NCBI GenBank assembly: GCA_019914995.1
Contig: CM034134.1
Coordinates: 1,134,145 to 1,198,144, forward strand
Length of the DNA stretch: 64,000 bases
Source: Acanthochlamys bracteata
Lineage: Eukaryota > Streptophyta > Magnoliopsida > Pandanales > Velloziaceae
Direction of reading: 5' to 3'
Shown: piece by piece, positions 12,701 through 24,968 of the stretch
Numbering within the stretch: position 1 is the first letter of the stretch
Layout of the letters: each line of letters begins with the position of its first letter
Translations under genes and position numbers: made by a program
The notes under the pieces: model-generated
What the model was told of the DNA's origin: nothing
What the model saw: the letters and a program-made list of their open reading frames with translations, nothing else
Database searches by the model: none

Positions 12701-15240
12701 AAGTTTTCAAGGGCATATAAGTCATTACCAGTTTACAGGAATTTAATGGTTTGATAGATGGCAGATGCAGTGGCTTTTTTATTGAATACTTAGACCCGTC
12801 TCACTTAGGATATACTGAATTTCATAAAATGGTCAGATATGTTGTGAGCATGATTTAAGAAACATCAAGCTTCATTAGAACAGTATCCTGTTTAAGCATT
12901 GTCCTTGCATGATTAGCTAAATGAACTAGTATCCATTTTTTTGCTCCTTCGTGTTTGGTTGTAATCTGATATGATCTTGTTTAGCCTGCTAGAGTTGCCT
13001 TACGGGCAGGATGTGAAGGAGTTTCTGCCATCAATACAATCACTAGCGTAATGGGAATAAATCTGACCACTCTTCGTCCAGAACCATGTGTTGAGGGGTC
13101 TGTAAAATTATGCTGCCAATTGAAGTATTACTTATCTTAAGGCGGTATCAAATTTATGAATGAGATTTTCAAAATAATGTTTTTTGCAGGTATTCTACAC
13201 CTGGTGGTTATTCTTCAAAGGCTGTCCACCCAATCGCCTTAGCAAAAGTTATGGAAATTGCTCAAATGATGAAAGCCGACTTCAATGGTAAAGAGTATTC
13301 CCTCTCTGCTATAGGAGGAGTTGAGACCGGTGGTGAGGCTGCTGAATTTCTCCTTCTTGGAGCCAATACTGTTCAGGTAAGCACTCCTAACCTTTATTGT
13401 TTTTGTTTGGAAATAAGAAAACATTTACTCAGTTGGCTTCTGGATGCTGCAGTTCCACAGTTGTATTTGCCGTGATTGCCAGATGTTAACTTCTATTTTA
13501 AAAATTCCTGGAATGACTTGTCATGACTGTTCCTCAGGATTCTAGAATGTCCACGAAGTCTAATCTAGATTGACTTTCCCAACAGTAATCTGCTTTATTC
13601 CGTGAAGAATTGCGGACCTTTTGTTGCTATTTGAGCACATTTTCTATATCCCTTTGTATACTCAAATTGATTGTACTAGTTGGTATTTGCATTAATAGAG
13701 GGGAATTTTGATTCTATAAGCAACTAGCTTCAAATTGCTTCAGTCTGCTTGCCCTCCTTTTGAGTGAGATGTTATTCATTTTTCAAGCTTCTTATCCTTA
13801 TAAAGTAATTTCTCAGCAGGGATTTTGTGATAGTGATTTTCAGGAAGCTGCTAATATGTTCCTTGCGAGCAAAAGTGGCTTTTAATGGTAATAATAAGTT
13901 AGATTTTCCCTCATAAGTTGAAGAGCATTTCTTCATGTACAAATCACAAACCTGAAGGTGCCAAGATAATAAATAATGACATCAGACATCTGTGAAGTGA
14001 ACAACCATAGTTGTTATGATCTATTATGCACGCACAAATGTGTCCTCCACACATCAACTATGGACCTGTCTGTACTGTGTTCTGATGCCTCCATATGTAC
14101 CAGTCTTAACTTGAAACTGCTACCTTCATGCACAATCTTGTGCAGTTTCAACTCTCTAGTATGTGCACTGCTACCTTCTTTCTTTGTTTTCCTTTTTTTG
14201 CTACTTGTGATGTGTGACTTTTGAAAGTCTCACCAAGTTACTGAACAAGATGGCATATGAGATTTTGAATGGTTAATAGTTCCCTAGGTCGAATATAATA
14301 CAAGTCTTTCTAATATCTATAGAGGATTAGGAATTTGGTTTGAGGTTTGGGAAGTGAAATACACACAAATTCGAAGCAGATGCTTGGAAATCCCCCTCAG
14401 TGCATACAACGTTTGTGCTCACTTTTGAAAAGTGGAACCAGAGTCGATATAACAATCATGTATGGTCTCATTAGGCTGATTGAGCGAGTAGTTGTCTTGT
14501 AACTAAATTCCACTTAAAAATGCTGCAGCATTCATTGAGCATTTCTTCTGATTGTGGATTGTATTAGAGCTGGTTCATGATAGCAGTGGTTTTCTCATCA
14601 CTTTTTCTTATTTTATCTAGGAGACACAAGTTTGCCATATATTGCTGACAGCTAGTTGTGCTTGTTTATTCTCTTTTTAGGTCTGCACTGGCGTCATGAT
14701 GCATGGTTATGGCCTTGTGAATCAGCTGTGCACTGAGTTAAAGGATTTCATGAAAAAGCATAATTTCTCATGCATTGAAGATTTCAGAGGGTACATACGT
14801 GAACTTCTCTCTTTTATTAATATGAATCCATTTTATGTATTCTTAGCCCTTTTTATTCTTAGGCTCTTAGCATTTTTGCTTATCCCCATATAAACCAATT
14901 TCAATTTTTTGCACAGCGTGCTTATATGTGATAGTATAACTTGTGTTACTTTTTTGCTTGTCAAGTGGATAATTCAAGACTCTGTTGTTTTGATCTTTAA
15001 GATCTGTACATATGGTGTAAAGACTCAAATCCTCAAGGATGAAAAGAATTTTCCATGCTTACTTGTACTCATTCATTTTTCAGGGTCTCTCTTCAGTACT
15101 TCACGACACATACCGATCTAGTAAAACGGCAACAGGAAGCAATCAGGCAGAGAAAAGCTGTGAAGAAAGGTTTGCAGTCTGACAAAGACTGGACAGGGGA
15201 TGGTTTTGTGAAGGAGACTGAAAGCATGGTTTCCAATTAA
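9749..15240 (+). CDS. PYD1: Dihydropyrimidine dehydrogenase (NADP+), plastid, PYD1 (7 exons)
   Basis: Exons are 9749-10027, 11258-11521, 11609-11779, 12985-13097, 13190-13376, 14681-14790 and 15084-15240. All borders are GT-AG and in frame, giving 426 aa, the length of Arabidopsis PYD1. The enzyme reduces uracil and thymine to their dihydro forms, the first step of pyrimidine catabolism, which recycles nitrogen in plants. Residues 1 to about 45 look like a plastid transit peptide. The FMN-binding TIM barrel follows: VNGLELPNPFVIGSGPPGTN, then VVNVTPRYARL, then FEINFSCPHGMPERKMG with the catalytic-loop Cys, then GCEGVSAINTITS, then AIGGVETGGEAAEFLLLGA and VCTGVMMHGYG. As in other plant enzymes, the N- and C-terminal Fe-S domains of animal DPD are absent. 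Intron 5 is the longest, about 1.3 kb. AATAAAAT about 55 bp past the stop may be a poly(A) signal. No breaks were found. Confidence 0.95.
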
Positions 15241-16648
15241 TGAAATGTGGATTATTAGGCATGTAAAGAAACTGGTATCTTTTATCCCCCTACGTAAAAT
15301 AAAATACATGTTGGAAGATGAGTATAAATTCTATGCTCATGTATATACCTGTGTTATACTTAGAAGATACGGAAGCTTCAACGAAGATGGGTAGAGCAAG
15401 GAAGGTATACCTTCTGCTAAAACTTAGGAGAACTTAGAAACATAATCTGTTATATGCTTTACCATATGTTATGTTTCAACCTGTTTAAGATGACTCATTT
15501 GATTATTTTGGGTACATTTACAGTGTTTCATTATCAAGTTTCCCACCTTGGGTTTGTTTGCTTAGCTTGAAAGTTGAGTTTTTGAAAGTGCGTTTTGAAA
15601 CTATGTTTTTTGAAACTAAAATAAGTTATTGAAGAGTTAATTACCGAAAGTAAGTTATAAAAGAATGAGTTATTATAAATAGTAATATTGAAAATTTAGT
15701 TTGTATATTGTTTTATAACAAAAAAAATAAATTTGAAGTAATTCTTTGAACTTTTTTGGCCAGATAAAAATATATTAAAAATATTTTAATTAAAAATTAT
15801 AAGGATGAAAAAAACACATTTAAGAATTGATTGGTGAAAATGAATTTAGTTTTGTGTTTAAGTTTTATTGAAAATAAGTTGGAAGTAAAATTTTAGTTTT
15901 AAAATATAATTATAGGAATTAAGAACCCGTTTTTGAAACAAAAGAAAACCATAAACTCTTATTAATAATATTATTTTTTAATGTTAGTGTCATTTTTCTA
16001 AAAGATGTGGGATTTTGTTAGAATTGGCACTTTGATTAGAACATTATGAGAAGAGCTTTTTTTTTAATAAAAATATAATAATTTCTTTTCTATTACTGTA
16101 AGGGTCGTTAATTTAGAAAATTAAGGGTACGTTTGACTGATCATTTTAACTCTATTGTATTTCAAATAAATACTTCCTATTAAAAAAAATTTATAATATA
16201 AAAAAATTATATATCGTAAAATTTTTATATATATATAAATTTTATTTTATATATTTTAATTATTATTTCAAATTTTACTTTCACGAAATTCTATATTTTA
16301 CTAAATTTTAATAATTAAAATAAAATAAAATTTACTTTAATTATTAAAACACGTCGAAATTGAGATTGTTTTTTAAAAGCAGGGTCCTATAGGATCAATT
16401 ATTTGATCCACCACAATAAATTAAAATTTTTATATATGTAATTTTGTACTTTTTTGCTAAAACAAACTTTTTCTCCAAAAAAATCTAAGAAAACTCTATA
16501 GGGGAAGAATAGTACGTTTCGAATATATCTTTTTTTATTATCGAATTTGGTTCAAATTTAGAATAGTTAAAAAATTAATTCGTTTTGAAGAAATATTTGT
16601 CACAAAATTTTTAATATTTTAAAAAATAGTTATTTATAAATTATTACA
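15241..16648. other. PYD1 3' flank and AT-rich intergenic DNA
   Basis: Roughly the first 250 bp are probable PYD1 3' UTR. The rest is AT-rich, including a low-complexity A/T block at 16150-16350 and inverted-looking TTTGAAA-rich text at 15575-15960 suggestive of an old MITE. No gene is seen. Confidence 0.45.
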
Positions 16649-16855
16649 TAAACATGGCGGAAGATTCGATCGATCTTTATGGCAGTGTTACGTATCTGCA
16701 AATAAAATCTTTGCTGATAAAATTCTTGAAATACTTAACGCTGATGGAGAAGATTTTGTTTGGATTCATGATTACCATCTAATGGTTTAACCAACATTTC
16801 TTAGGAAGAGATTTCCGAGAGTGAAGCTTGGGTTCTTCCTGCATTCACCGTTTCT

Positions 16856-17457
16856 TGTTAGAATATAAAATAATTTGTATTAGACTTTATATGTTATTGA
16901 GCTCATTTATCTTTTAATTAGTTTTATCTATTTATTAGGTTATGACTAATTAGGGTTGAGAATGTGTTGTTTTTTTGAGGTGGTAGCCCAAGGTGAGGGT
17001 GGCAGCCGTAAAGAAAAAGAGCAATCGGCAAGAAATAACAACAGTACAGGACAACGTGTAAGAGTTGCGGTGTGTGTTGCGAAGATCTACTAGTACAGTA
17101 GTGCTATAGACAATAATGGTGCGTGTGTGAGATATTGTGTGGTATGTGTTTTTGTGAGATTTTTTTATACTATTGTAATTGAGTGTGTTTTTCTTTCGGC
17201 AAGAGAGCATTAGTTGTTTTTCCGAAAAGAGTGAAGATTGCAACTTAATTATTACAACTTAATTATTGATAGTATCATTTTCTTTGTACCGTCTGTGGAT
17301 TTTTTTCTCAAGTTGGTGAAGTTTTCCCACATAATTGTCGTGTTTTATTGTAATTTTTAATTGTTATATTTTTATCGCAAGATCTTCGGTATTTCTGCTG
17401 CACTTGCCAGGAGCGGCTCTGTCTTGGGATTTGTCTTGAGTTATCCCGTTCATAATA
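16856..17457 (+). repeat. 5' LTR of the gag-only Copia element
   Basis: TGTTAGAATA... through CATAATA, directly before the primer-binding site at 17458-17471. Pairs with 19173-19759. It carries a short internal duplication (ATTATTACAACTTAATT) that the 3' LTR lacks. Confidence 0.85.
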
Positions 17458-19172
17458 AGTGGTACCAGAGCTGAGGTTCTAGATGGTGATGAGATATGAC
17501 ATTGAAAAGTTTAGCGGGAAGAATTTTCTATTATGGAAGATAAAGATAATGGCAGTCCTCGTTAAGGAGGATGCTGATGCTGCTATTGAGGGGCGGCCAG
17601 ACGGCATCACTGATGAGAGGTGGAGGAAGATGGAGCGCAATGCGATTGCGAGCATCCATTTAGCATTTGCTGATGAAGTGTTATCGAGTGTTTCTGAAAA
17701 AAAAACTGCGAAGGAGATTTGGGATATACTATGTAAGTTGTACGAGGTCAAGTCACTCCATAATAAGATTTTTTTGAAGAGAAGATTGTACACTCTATAG
17801 ATGGTGGAGTTGTAATCAGTCACCGAGCATATCAATAATCTGAATACTCTATTTTCTCAGCTTATGTCGTTGGGACAGACATTAGAGTCAGTGGAGCGAG
17901 CAGAGATTCTACTTCAAAATCTTCCTGATTCGTTTGATCAGCTCATCATTAATTTGACTAATAATATTGCTATAGATCTTGTGTTTGATGAGGTGGCAGT
18001 TGCGGTCCTTGAAGAAAAAAATAGACGTAGAAACAAAGAGAATCACAATTCAAGCACGCAGCAATTGGGTGATTTGCTAGCATTGCGAGAAAGATCAAAG
18101 GAATGTGGGTCAAGTGGGAGCAAGTTGAAAAGCAAGAAGAAGGTGAGGTGTTTCCTCTGTGGGAAGCTTGGACACTATAAGTTTGAGTGTTCGGAGAATA
18201 AGACAAGGGATGCCAGTTCATCAAAGGAGGTGAATGTGGCAGTCTGTGCTTCTGAGGTTGATTTCCTCTGAGGCACGCTGACACATGGACTGACGGGGAG
18301 CAGGTCTGGCAAAAAGTAAGGTCTAGATAGCAACTTATAGGGAGCTGGAGTTCGAAGCAGTGGTGGTTTGAATCAGTTTGATGTAGCTATTTGTGACATC
18401 AGTAGTGGTTAGTGGGAGCTTAGCATGTCAGCAGCATGGTGGTTGCTGAGCCAGATGCGGAGTCAATCAAGCGGAGGCTGGAGGTGGGGTACATGGATAG
18501 ACTGTAGGAAGTCAGAAGATAGTAGCTGTATTTCAGCAGGCTGTAGGCGTTAGTCAGTCATTATGTATCGGTGTTGGATCATTGGTAGAGGTACTGTTGG
18601 CATATTGGGGTACTATCTTAGGTTCACTATCCTGAAAGATAGTTGTCAGCAAGGGTGATCGTTGAAGATTACATATGGCAGACCTTTTGGAAGGTCTAGA
18701 TTCTCCAACTGAAAGGACAAGTAGAGAGAACTTGGCAGAACAAATTACGGAGAGAAGTCTCGAGGCATGCCGATGTCGAGACTGGAAATTTGTTGTCTAT
18801 CTCGAGTGTTGGCTAGAAGGTGAGATAGCGAGACCTATGATTATGATTCTCAAATGTAATGAACCGAGATAGAACAAGAAGAGTCGATGAATGGTTTTTT
18901 CAGAGCTTCGTGGAGGAGTGTAAGTCGATTCTAACCCCTTTTCTTATCAGTTTATTCTCCAATCTAGCCAGTGAAGTAGGGAGAATGGTGTGTCTCGAGT
19001 GGGTGCATCAACAGTGAGAACTTACAGTTCTGCTATGATGAAACATGTCCAAAGCTGCAGGGCAGTGTGAGAACTGCGAGCAGTGGGAGCGGATAGTCGG
19101 ATCGTAGTTATGGTTGGTAGAATGTATTGTTTGACGGTGCTTAAAGAATGAAAAGTGTTTTTAGTGGGAGTT

Positions 19173-19759
19173 TGTTAGAATAAAAACAATTTGCATTGGG
19201 CTTTCTTTGTTATTGAGCCCATTTATTTTTTAATTAGTTCTATCTATTTATTAGGTTAGGGCTAATTAGGGTTGAGAATGTGTTGTTCTTTTGAGATGGT
19301 AGCCGCAAGGTGAGGGTGGTAGCCGCAAGAAAAGAGAGCAATCGGTAAGGAGCAACAACAGTGCAGGACAACGTGCAAAGATTACGGTATGTGTTGCGAA
19401 AATCTACTAGTACAGTAGTGCTATAGACAATACGGTGCGCGTGTGGAGCATTGTGTGGTATGTGTTCTTATGAAATTTCCTTGTACTATTATAATTGAGT
19501 GTGTTTTGCTTCCAGCAAGAGAGCATTAGTTGTTCTCCCGAGAAGAGTGAAGATTGTAACTCAATTATTGATATTATCATTTTCTTTGTACCGTTCGTGA
19601 GTTTTTCTTTCAAATTGGTGAGAGTTTTTTCACATAATATTTTATTTTATTATATTTTTCAATTGTTATATTTTTATCGCAAGATCTTCGGTATTTTTGC
19701 TGCACTTGCCAGGAGCGGCTCTATTTTAGAATTTGTCCTGAGTTATCCTGTTCGTAACA
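19173..19759 (+). repeat. 3' LTR of the gag-only Copia element
   Basis: TGTTAGAATA... through CGTAACA. It is followed at once by AGTAGTATCAGAGC, which resembles the primer-binding site seen after the 5' LTR, instead of by host sequence and a target duplication. Confidence 0.83.
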
Positions 19760-20034
19760 AGTAGTATCAGAGCCCGATGGGGTGAAGCCATCCGACGTGC
19801 TATTAGGTGGGAGATTGTTGGGCTTCCAAATTAAAGTAGACTCGAATTAGTAATGTGTAGGGCTTAGTAGATCCGAATGAAAGACTGACTAGTTTGGTTA
19901 GTTAAGTCCGAGTTAGTAGCGTAAGAGCCTGAGATGGTGTACAAGTGAAAAACGAACTAGCTAATTTGAAGGTAGGCCACTATTCGCCTTAAATTGGGCA
20001 AAATAGATCCTTGCTTGGTGAGCTTAATAATCTA
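19760..20034. other. Unassigned filler between the 3' LTR and resumed TPS sequence
   Basis: It starts with a primer-binding-site-like motif and then has text matching neither TPS nor the gag element. It is best read as the rump of a second Copia copy or another insertion. About 25 TPS residues expected here are absent. Confidence 0.45.
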
Positions 20035-22174
20035 TGTTTTTTTTAATAGTCTCATATTGACTGGATTCCACACGTTTGATTATGCCCGACATTTTCTGTC
20101 ATGTTGTTCACGGATGCTCGGGCTTTCCTACCACTCTCGGCGAGGTTACATTTGTTTGGAGTACTCTGATAGGTCGATAAGCATCAAGATATTGCCAGTT
20201 GGTGTTCATATGGGGCAATTGGCGTTAACCATGTCAGAGAGCATTGCAGCTGAATTGGTTGAAAAGTATGCGCGAAGAGGTCTGACAGCCTACTTAGGGT
20301 CGATGATACAGATATCTTCAAAGGTATTAGTTTGGAGTTGCTTGCGTTTGAGCATTTGCTTGTCGGCCGTCCAGGGTGGTGGGGAAAGGCTGTGCTAGAG
20401 CAGATTCTAGTCCTGCCCGAGGCCGTGGGCCGGATATACGTGAAGTTCAGCAGGAGGCAAGGTAAGCTGCTGACAGGATTAATGCTATATTCGGTGTACC
20501 AGATTAAACTCCGGTGGTTTTAGTTGATCGACCGATGCAGTTCTCTGAGCGGATGGTGTGCTATGCTATTGCAAAGTGTTGTCTTCTAACTGCAGTATGT
20601 GATGGGATGAACTTGATTCCGTATGATTACATTGTTGCTTGACAAGGCAAGAGCGGCTACTGTACTTGGATTGCCCCCTGGATCGCCAAAGAAGAGCATG
20701 CATTGGCTGCTCACCTTCGCTTACTGGCGCTATCCGTGTTAATCCCTGGAATCTTGATGAGGTTGCTGATGCAATGGCTCTTGCATTGGAAATGTCCAAT
20801 CCAGAGAAGCATTATAGATATGTCAGTACTCATGATGTCGGTTATTGGGGAAATAGCTTCTTGCAGGATTTGGAAAGAACTTGCAAGGATCACATTAGGA
20901 GAAGGTGTTGGGGTATTGGTTTTGGTTTGGGGTTTAGGGTTGTTGCCCTTGACCCTAGCTTCAGGAAGCTTTCCATGGAGCACATTGTGTCAGCTTACAA
21001 GAACACTAAGACTTGTGCAATTCTTTTGGATTATGATGGAACTTTGATTCACAAGATTCAATAAATAATACACCTAGTTCTAAATCAATTGAGGGTTTGA
21101 ATAGCTTATGCAATAATAAGAGCAATGTGGTATTGATTGTTAGTGCCAGGACCCGAAGAGACCTCAGTGAATGGTTTTCACAGTGCGAGAATCTGGGAAT
21201 GGCTGCAGAACATGGCCACTTCTTCAGGTGATTTTGTTTGTTATTCGAAATCTTACTCTAGTTTTGCGATTACGAATTTGGTTGATGTTGCTAGTCAATA
21301 AGCTTGTGTTAACTATAAATTTCTCCAGGTTGAAGAGATATGGAATGAAAGAGTCAAGTTCCTGCAGCAAATTGCAACTGGAAGCAGATTGCGGAACCTG
21401 TGATGCGGCTGTACACTGAAACAACAGATGGATCAACAATTGAAGACAAGGAGGTTGCACTTGTGTGGTGTTATGAAGATGCAGATTCCGATTTTGGTTC
21501 GACTCAAGCCAAAGAACTGATGGACCATCTAGAAGGTGTTCTTGCCAATGATCCGGTTTCAGTAAAGAGTGGTCCTCACAACGTGGAAGTTAAGCCACAG
21601 GTCAGTTTGAGTGCAACTTCATGATCTAAATTTTGTGAATAATTAAAGAGAAATGGATTTAGTTGAATTGGATAACATCACTTGTGCTCCGGTTGAGGCC
21701 CTTATCCATTCATGCTTGTTCATACTTCAGAAAACAAGTGATTCATAGTTGCTGTACATGAAATGATATGTTGGTGCTGAGCACAATATGGTACCACAGC
21801 ACATTGCTCACGGTATTGAAGTTGACTTAGAATATAACTTTGATTCTTAAATAGCTTTCAACTTCATGTTTGCAGGGAGTGAGCAAAGGCATTGTAGCAG
21901 AGCGTCCACTTCCCTCTATGAAAGAGAAAGGTTTTTTGCCAGATTTTGTGTTGTGTGTTGGTGATGATAGGTCTGTGAAAAAATGTTCGAAGTGATAAGC
22001 AACGCAATGACTAGCAATTTGCTAGACCCGGCAGCTGAAGTGTTTGCCTGCACTATGGGGAGAAAACCTAGTAAGGCGAAGTATTACCTTGATGATACTA
22101 CAGAGATACTAAGACTGATGCAAGGGTTAGCTTCAGTGTCTGATCAAGCACTCGCGAGTGCAGTCGAAGGTTAG

Positions 22175-23034
22175 ACATGAAAAGGTCAATTCTTCCTAGC
22201 CTCACCTTTTGTTGATACTTTTTGTAATATTGTGTACAAATAGCCTAAGACTGAGAGAATCATATCGTTTTCTAGTACCTAGTTGGTCAAATGTAAATAG
22301 ACCCCAAGATTTCCTGAGAAAATTATTATCGAGTCCTTATGAAGTAATTGTTCAGGTGAGTTAGTGGGCGTTTGGGAGTGCTTTTGAAATGAAACTTTTT
22401 TAAATAAAAAATATTTTTATTCTTTTTGAAAAATAAGCTCTATTTTTTTACTTCTAAAATAATAATAAAAATATGCAATAAAAAAATCTTACTACGTAAA
22501 ATTTTTTTACATTTTTTAAATTTTTAAATAAATTTTTTTAATACTTATAAAATGCGTATTGAAAAATTATAAAATAAAAAATTAAAGAACCACTTTTCTG
22601 GTAAGCTAAGCCAAACAGCTTATAAATAGTTACCCTGCAGAGTGATGCTACATGAACAGGATTGTCAATCAGCACAAAGTTTTGCACATCTTTCATCTCG
22701 TTATATCAGAACCTTAGGATGTCATTTACCATATACTATTACCATGAGGTACTATTTTAAGGAGGTCCTATAGTTGACAGAGTCTTTGAAGTGCCGCATG
22801 ATGCAAACTTTTGAAGTTTGATTGTATGAGATGAGGACCAAGTAATGTTTCGAAGGTAAGTCTTTTACAGTATATGCTGCAGCATATTCAATACTTTTAT
22901 ATTGGCATGCTGCTTTTATGTAAGACACTTTCTGATCATGTAGCTCTTGCTGTATGGGAAAAATTTAACTCTCATGTTCTCTTTATGTTAAATGATAAAT
23001 TTTGACTCTATATGTTGCTATACTATGCTGAAAC
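22175..23034. other. TPS pseudogene 3' flank with one AT-rich MITE
   Basis: No gene. 22175-22360 resembles a decayed 3' UTR. A MITE occupies 22363-22622. The remainder leads into the minisatellite, and single motifs such as TATGCTGAAAACA already appear before the array. Confidence 0.5.
22363..22622. mobile_element. AT-rich MITE with GTTTGG-type ends
   Basis: Left end GGGCGTTTGGGAGTGCTTTT; right end, reverse-complemented, AGCTGTTTGGCTTAGCTTAC. The core is A/T runs with no ORF. Similar ends occur at about 29545-29770 and 59053-59280. The superfamily is not certain because target repeats are unclear. Confidence 0.5.
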
Positions 23035-24130
23035 ACTCTTTTTTACTGATAAGTTAATGATATTACCGAATTCGGCTTATGTCGTGGTTGTTTTTTACTG
23101 AGATGTAATGATATTACTGTCTTCTGTTTCAGTCATGTAGAGATAATGTTACTCTATGCTGAAAAAGGTTTTTACTGAGTCTGAGATGTTAATGAATTAC
23201 CCATTTCTGCTTCTGTCCTGAGGAGATAATGTTAACTATATGCTGAAAAGGTATTTACTGAGATGTTACATATTACCGAATAATAAGATCTTGTTAGAGA
23301 TGATGTTACCATTATACCGCAAAGGTGTATACTGATATGTTAATGATATTACCGAATTCTGCTTCTGTCGTATAGAGATAATGTTACTATATGCGAAAAC
23401 ATTTTTACTGAGATGTTAATGATATTACTGAATATTACTTTTGTCGTATAGAGATAATGTTACTATATGCGAAAACGTTTTTACTGAGATGTTAGTGATA
23501 TTATTGAATATTGTTTCTATCCTATAGAGATAACATTACTGTAGGCGAAAATTTTTTTACTGAGATGTCAATGATATTACTGAATATTGCTCAAGTCGTT
23601 TAGAGATAATGTTACTATATGCGAAAATATTTTTACTGAGATGTTAATGATATTACTGAATATTGCTTCTGTCATATGGAGGTAATGTTACTATATGTGA
23701 AAATATTTTACTGAGATGCTAATGATATTACTGAATATTGCTTCTGTCATATGGAGGTAATGTTACTATATGTGAAAATATTTTACTGAGATGCTAATGA
23801 TATTACTGAATATTGCTTCTGTCATATGAAGGTAATGTTACTATATGTGAAAATATTTTACTGAGATGCTAATGATATTACTGAATATTGCTTCTGTCAT
23901 ATGGAGGTAATGTTACTATATGTGAAAATATTTTACTGAGATGCTAATGATATTACTGAATATTGCTTCTTTCATATGGAGGTAATGTTACTATATGTGA
24001 AAATATTTTACTGAGATGCTAATGATATTACTGAATATTGCTTCTGTCATATGGAGGTAATGTTACTTTATGTGAAAATATTTTACTGAGATGCTAATGT
24101 AGTAATATTGCTTATATCCTATAAAGATAA
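23035..24130 (+). repeat. 75-bp minisatellite, about 14 copies
   Basis: Head-to-tail units contain, in order, TTTTACTGAGATG, TAATGATATTACTGAAT, TTGCTTCTGTCATATGGAGG and TAATGTTACTATATG. The spacing is exactly 75 bp in the right half (CATATGGA or CATATGAA at 23673, 23748, 23823 and onward). Units before about 23520 are diverged and vary in length, while those from about 23640 to 24100 are almost identical. Successive stops prevent a long ORF. The left-to-right gradient indicates recent expansion at the right side. Confidence 0.93.
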
Positions 24131-24628
24131 TGTTACTATATAGAGAAATATAATTTATTTGTATTTTGTAAATTTAAAAAAATTAAGATAAAAGCTTTAT
24201 TAAAAAATATAATTTTTTTGAAATGAAAGTAGTGCCATAAGCACTACCAAAACACATATCTAAGTGCGTTACTTAAACTTTGCTTCAAGGTATAGTTGAA
24301 TGTGAGAATATAGTTCTAAATAGGTAAGTAAGGGTGTTCTTTAAATTATATATAATTTACTTTTTTTCATCAAATTTTAAATTTAATTTATTGAGTTAAT
24401 CTCTAATTCATTTTATTAAATTTATTTTACTAAATTTAGTTTTATGAAATTTATTTTATCAATTAAAATATACTCTAAACTTCTAAGATCTTTATTTTTT
24501 GATTCAGTTTCAAACATGCAAAATCTCTTGGCAGCTATTATAGATTTTTTAGATAAAATTTAGAGCTCATTTTTCTGAAAAATTTCTAAAATATTTATTA
24601 TTTTAGAAAAATTCTATTTAATTAGCAC
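24131..24628. other. AT-rich spacer
   Basis: Low-complexity AT-rich DNA between the minisatellite and the Pack-type element. No gene or clear element boundary is seen. Confidence 0.4.
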
Positions 24629-24968
24629 TTTCAAGCCATAGTTAGCAGATCCGGACGGACCGTCCGGATTGACTCGGAAATCGTCGACCCGGACTCCCAA
24701 CCAGTCCGAGTCTGCAATAAAATCGGACATACAATCAACCCGCAATGATCCGGACGGGCCGATAAAGAACCGTTTGAATCGCCCGTTCGGATCAATCCGG
24801 GTTAGGGTGAAAAAAAAATTTACTCAACCACTACTTCATTCTATACAGAGATCACACAAATAACAACCCATAATTGCTGAAGATATTCAATAAACAAACC
24901 CCAATCAAGAAACAAATTAATAATTTCGATCATATGTTCTTCTTCCTCATTTTTCTGTTGTTATGAAA

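Larger units (their letters stand above)
16856..19759 (+). mobile_element. Gag-only Ty1/Copia LTR element inserted in the TPS pseudogene
   Basis: A 2.9-kb element with two similar LTRs starting TGTTAGAATA and an initiator-tRNA-Met-type primer site (TGGTACCAGAGC) just after the 5' LTR. A polypurine-like AGTGGGAG run precedes the 3' LTR. The only coding part is a Copia gag region at about 17483-18271 (UBN2-type domain, then a CCHC zinc knuckle CFLCGKLGHYKFEC); no protease, integrase, reverse transcriptase or RNase H is recognisable. It is broken, with a few breaks in gag, and would depend on other elements for movement. The LTRs differ at roughly a tenth of positions by eye, so it is old but not ancient. 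It sits in TPS coding sequence. Confidence 0.88.
16649..22174 (+). pseudogene. Class II trehalose-6-phosphate synthase pseudogene
   Basis: Two blocks, 16649-16855 and about 20035-22174, align in order with class II TPS proteins (GT20 domain followed by a TPP/HAD domain). Block 1 encodes GRFDRSLWQCYVSANKIFAD, WIHDYHLMV and KLGFFLHSPF. Block 2 encodes GFHTFDYARHFLSCC, KILPVGVHMGQL, GCSPSLTGAIRVNPWN, HYRYVSTHDVGYW, RRCWGIGFGLGFRVVA, LLDYDGTL, YTETTDGSTIEDKE, LVWCYEDAD and, at the end, EVFACTMGRKPSKAKYYLDD. The first ~170 residues are missing. About 25 residues are replaced where a Copia element sits in the gene. Several frameshifts and stops are present, for example a TAA in place of Leu after IHDYHLMV, and the conserved GDDRSDEDMFE is altered to a GDDRS-VKK form. 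Introns at the family positions (about 21229-21328 and 21601-21875) remain, so it arose by DNA duplication, not retroposition. Class II members are mainly regulatory. No translation product of useful length is expected. Confidence 0.92.

Noticed and set aside
13976-14224. 82-codon ORF inside PYD1 intron 5
   Set aside because: Low-complexity Leu/Phe/Cys-rich translation of intron DNA with no family features.
17970-18284. Minus-strand 104-codon ORF opposite the Copia gag region
   Set aside because: Shadow of the gag reading; no independent similarity.
23035-24130. CRISPR-like array impression from regular repeats
   Set aside because: Units are contiguous with no unique spacers, and this is a plant genome; it is a minisatellite.
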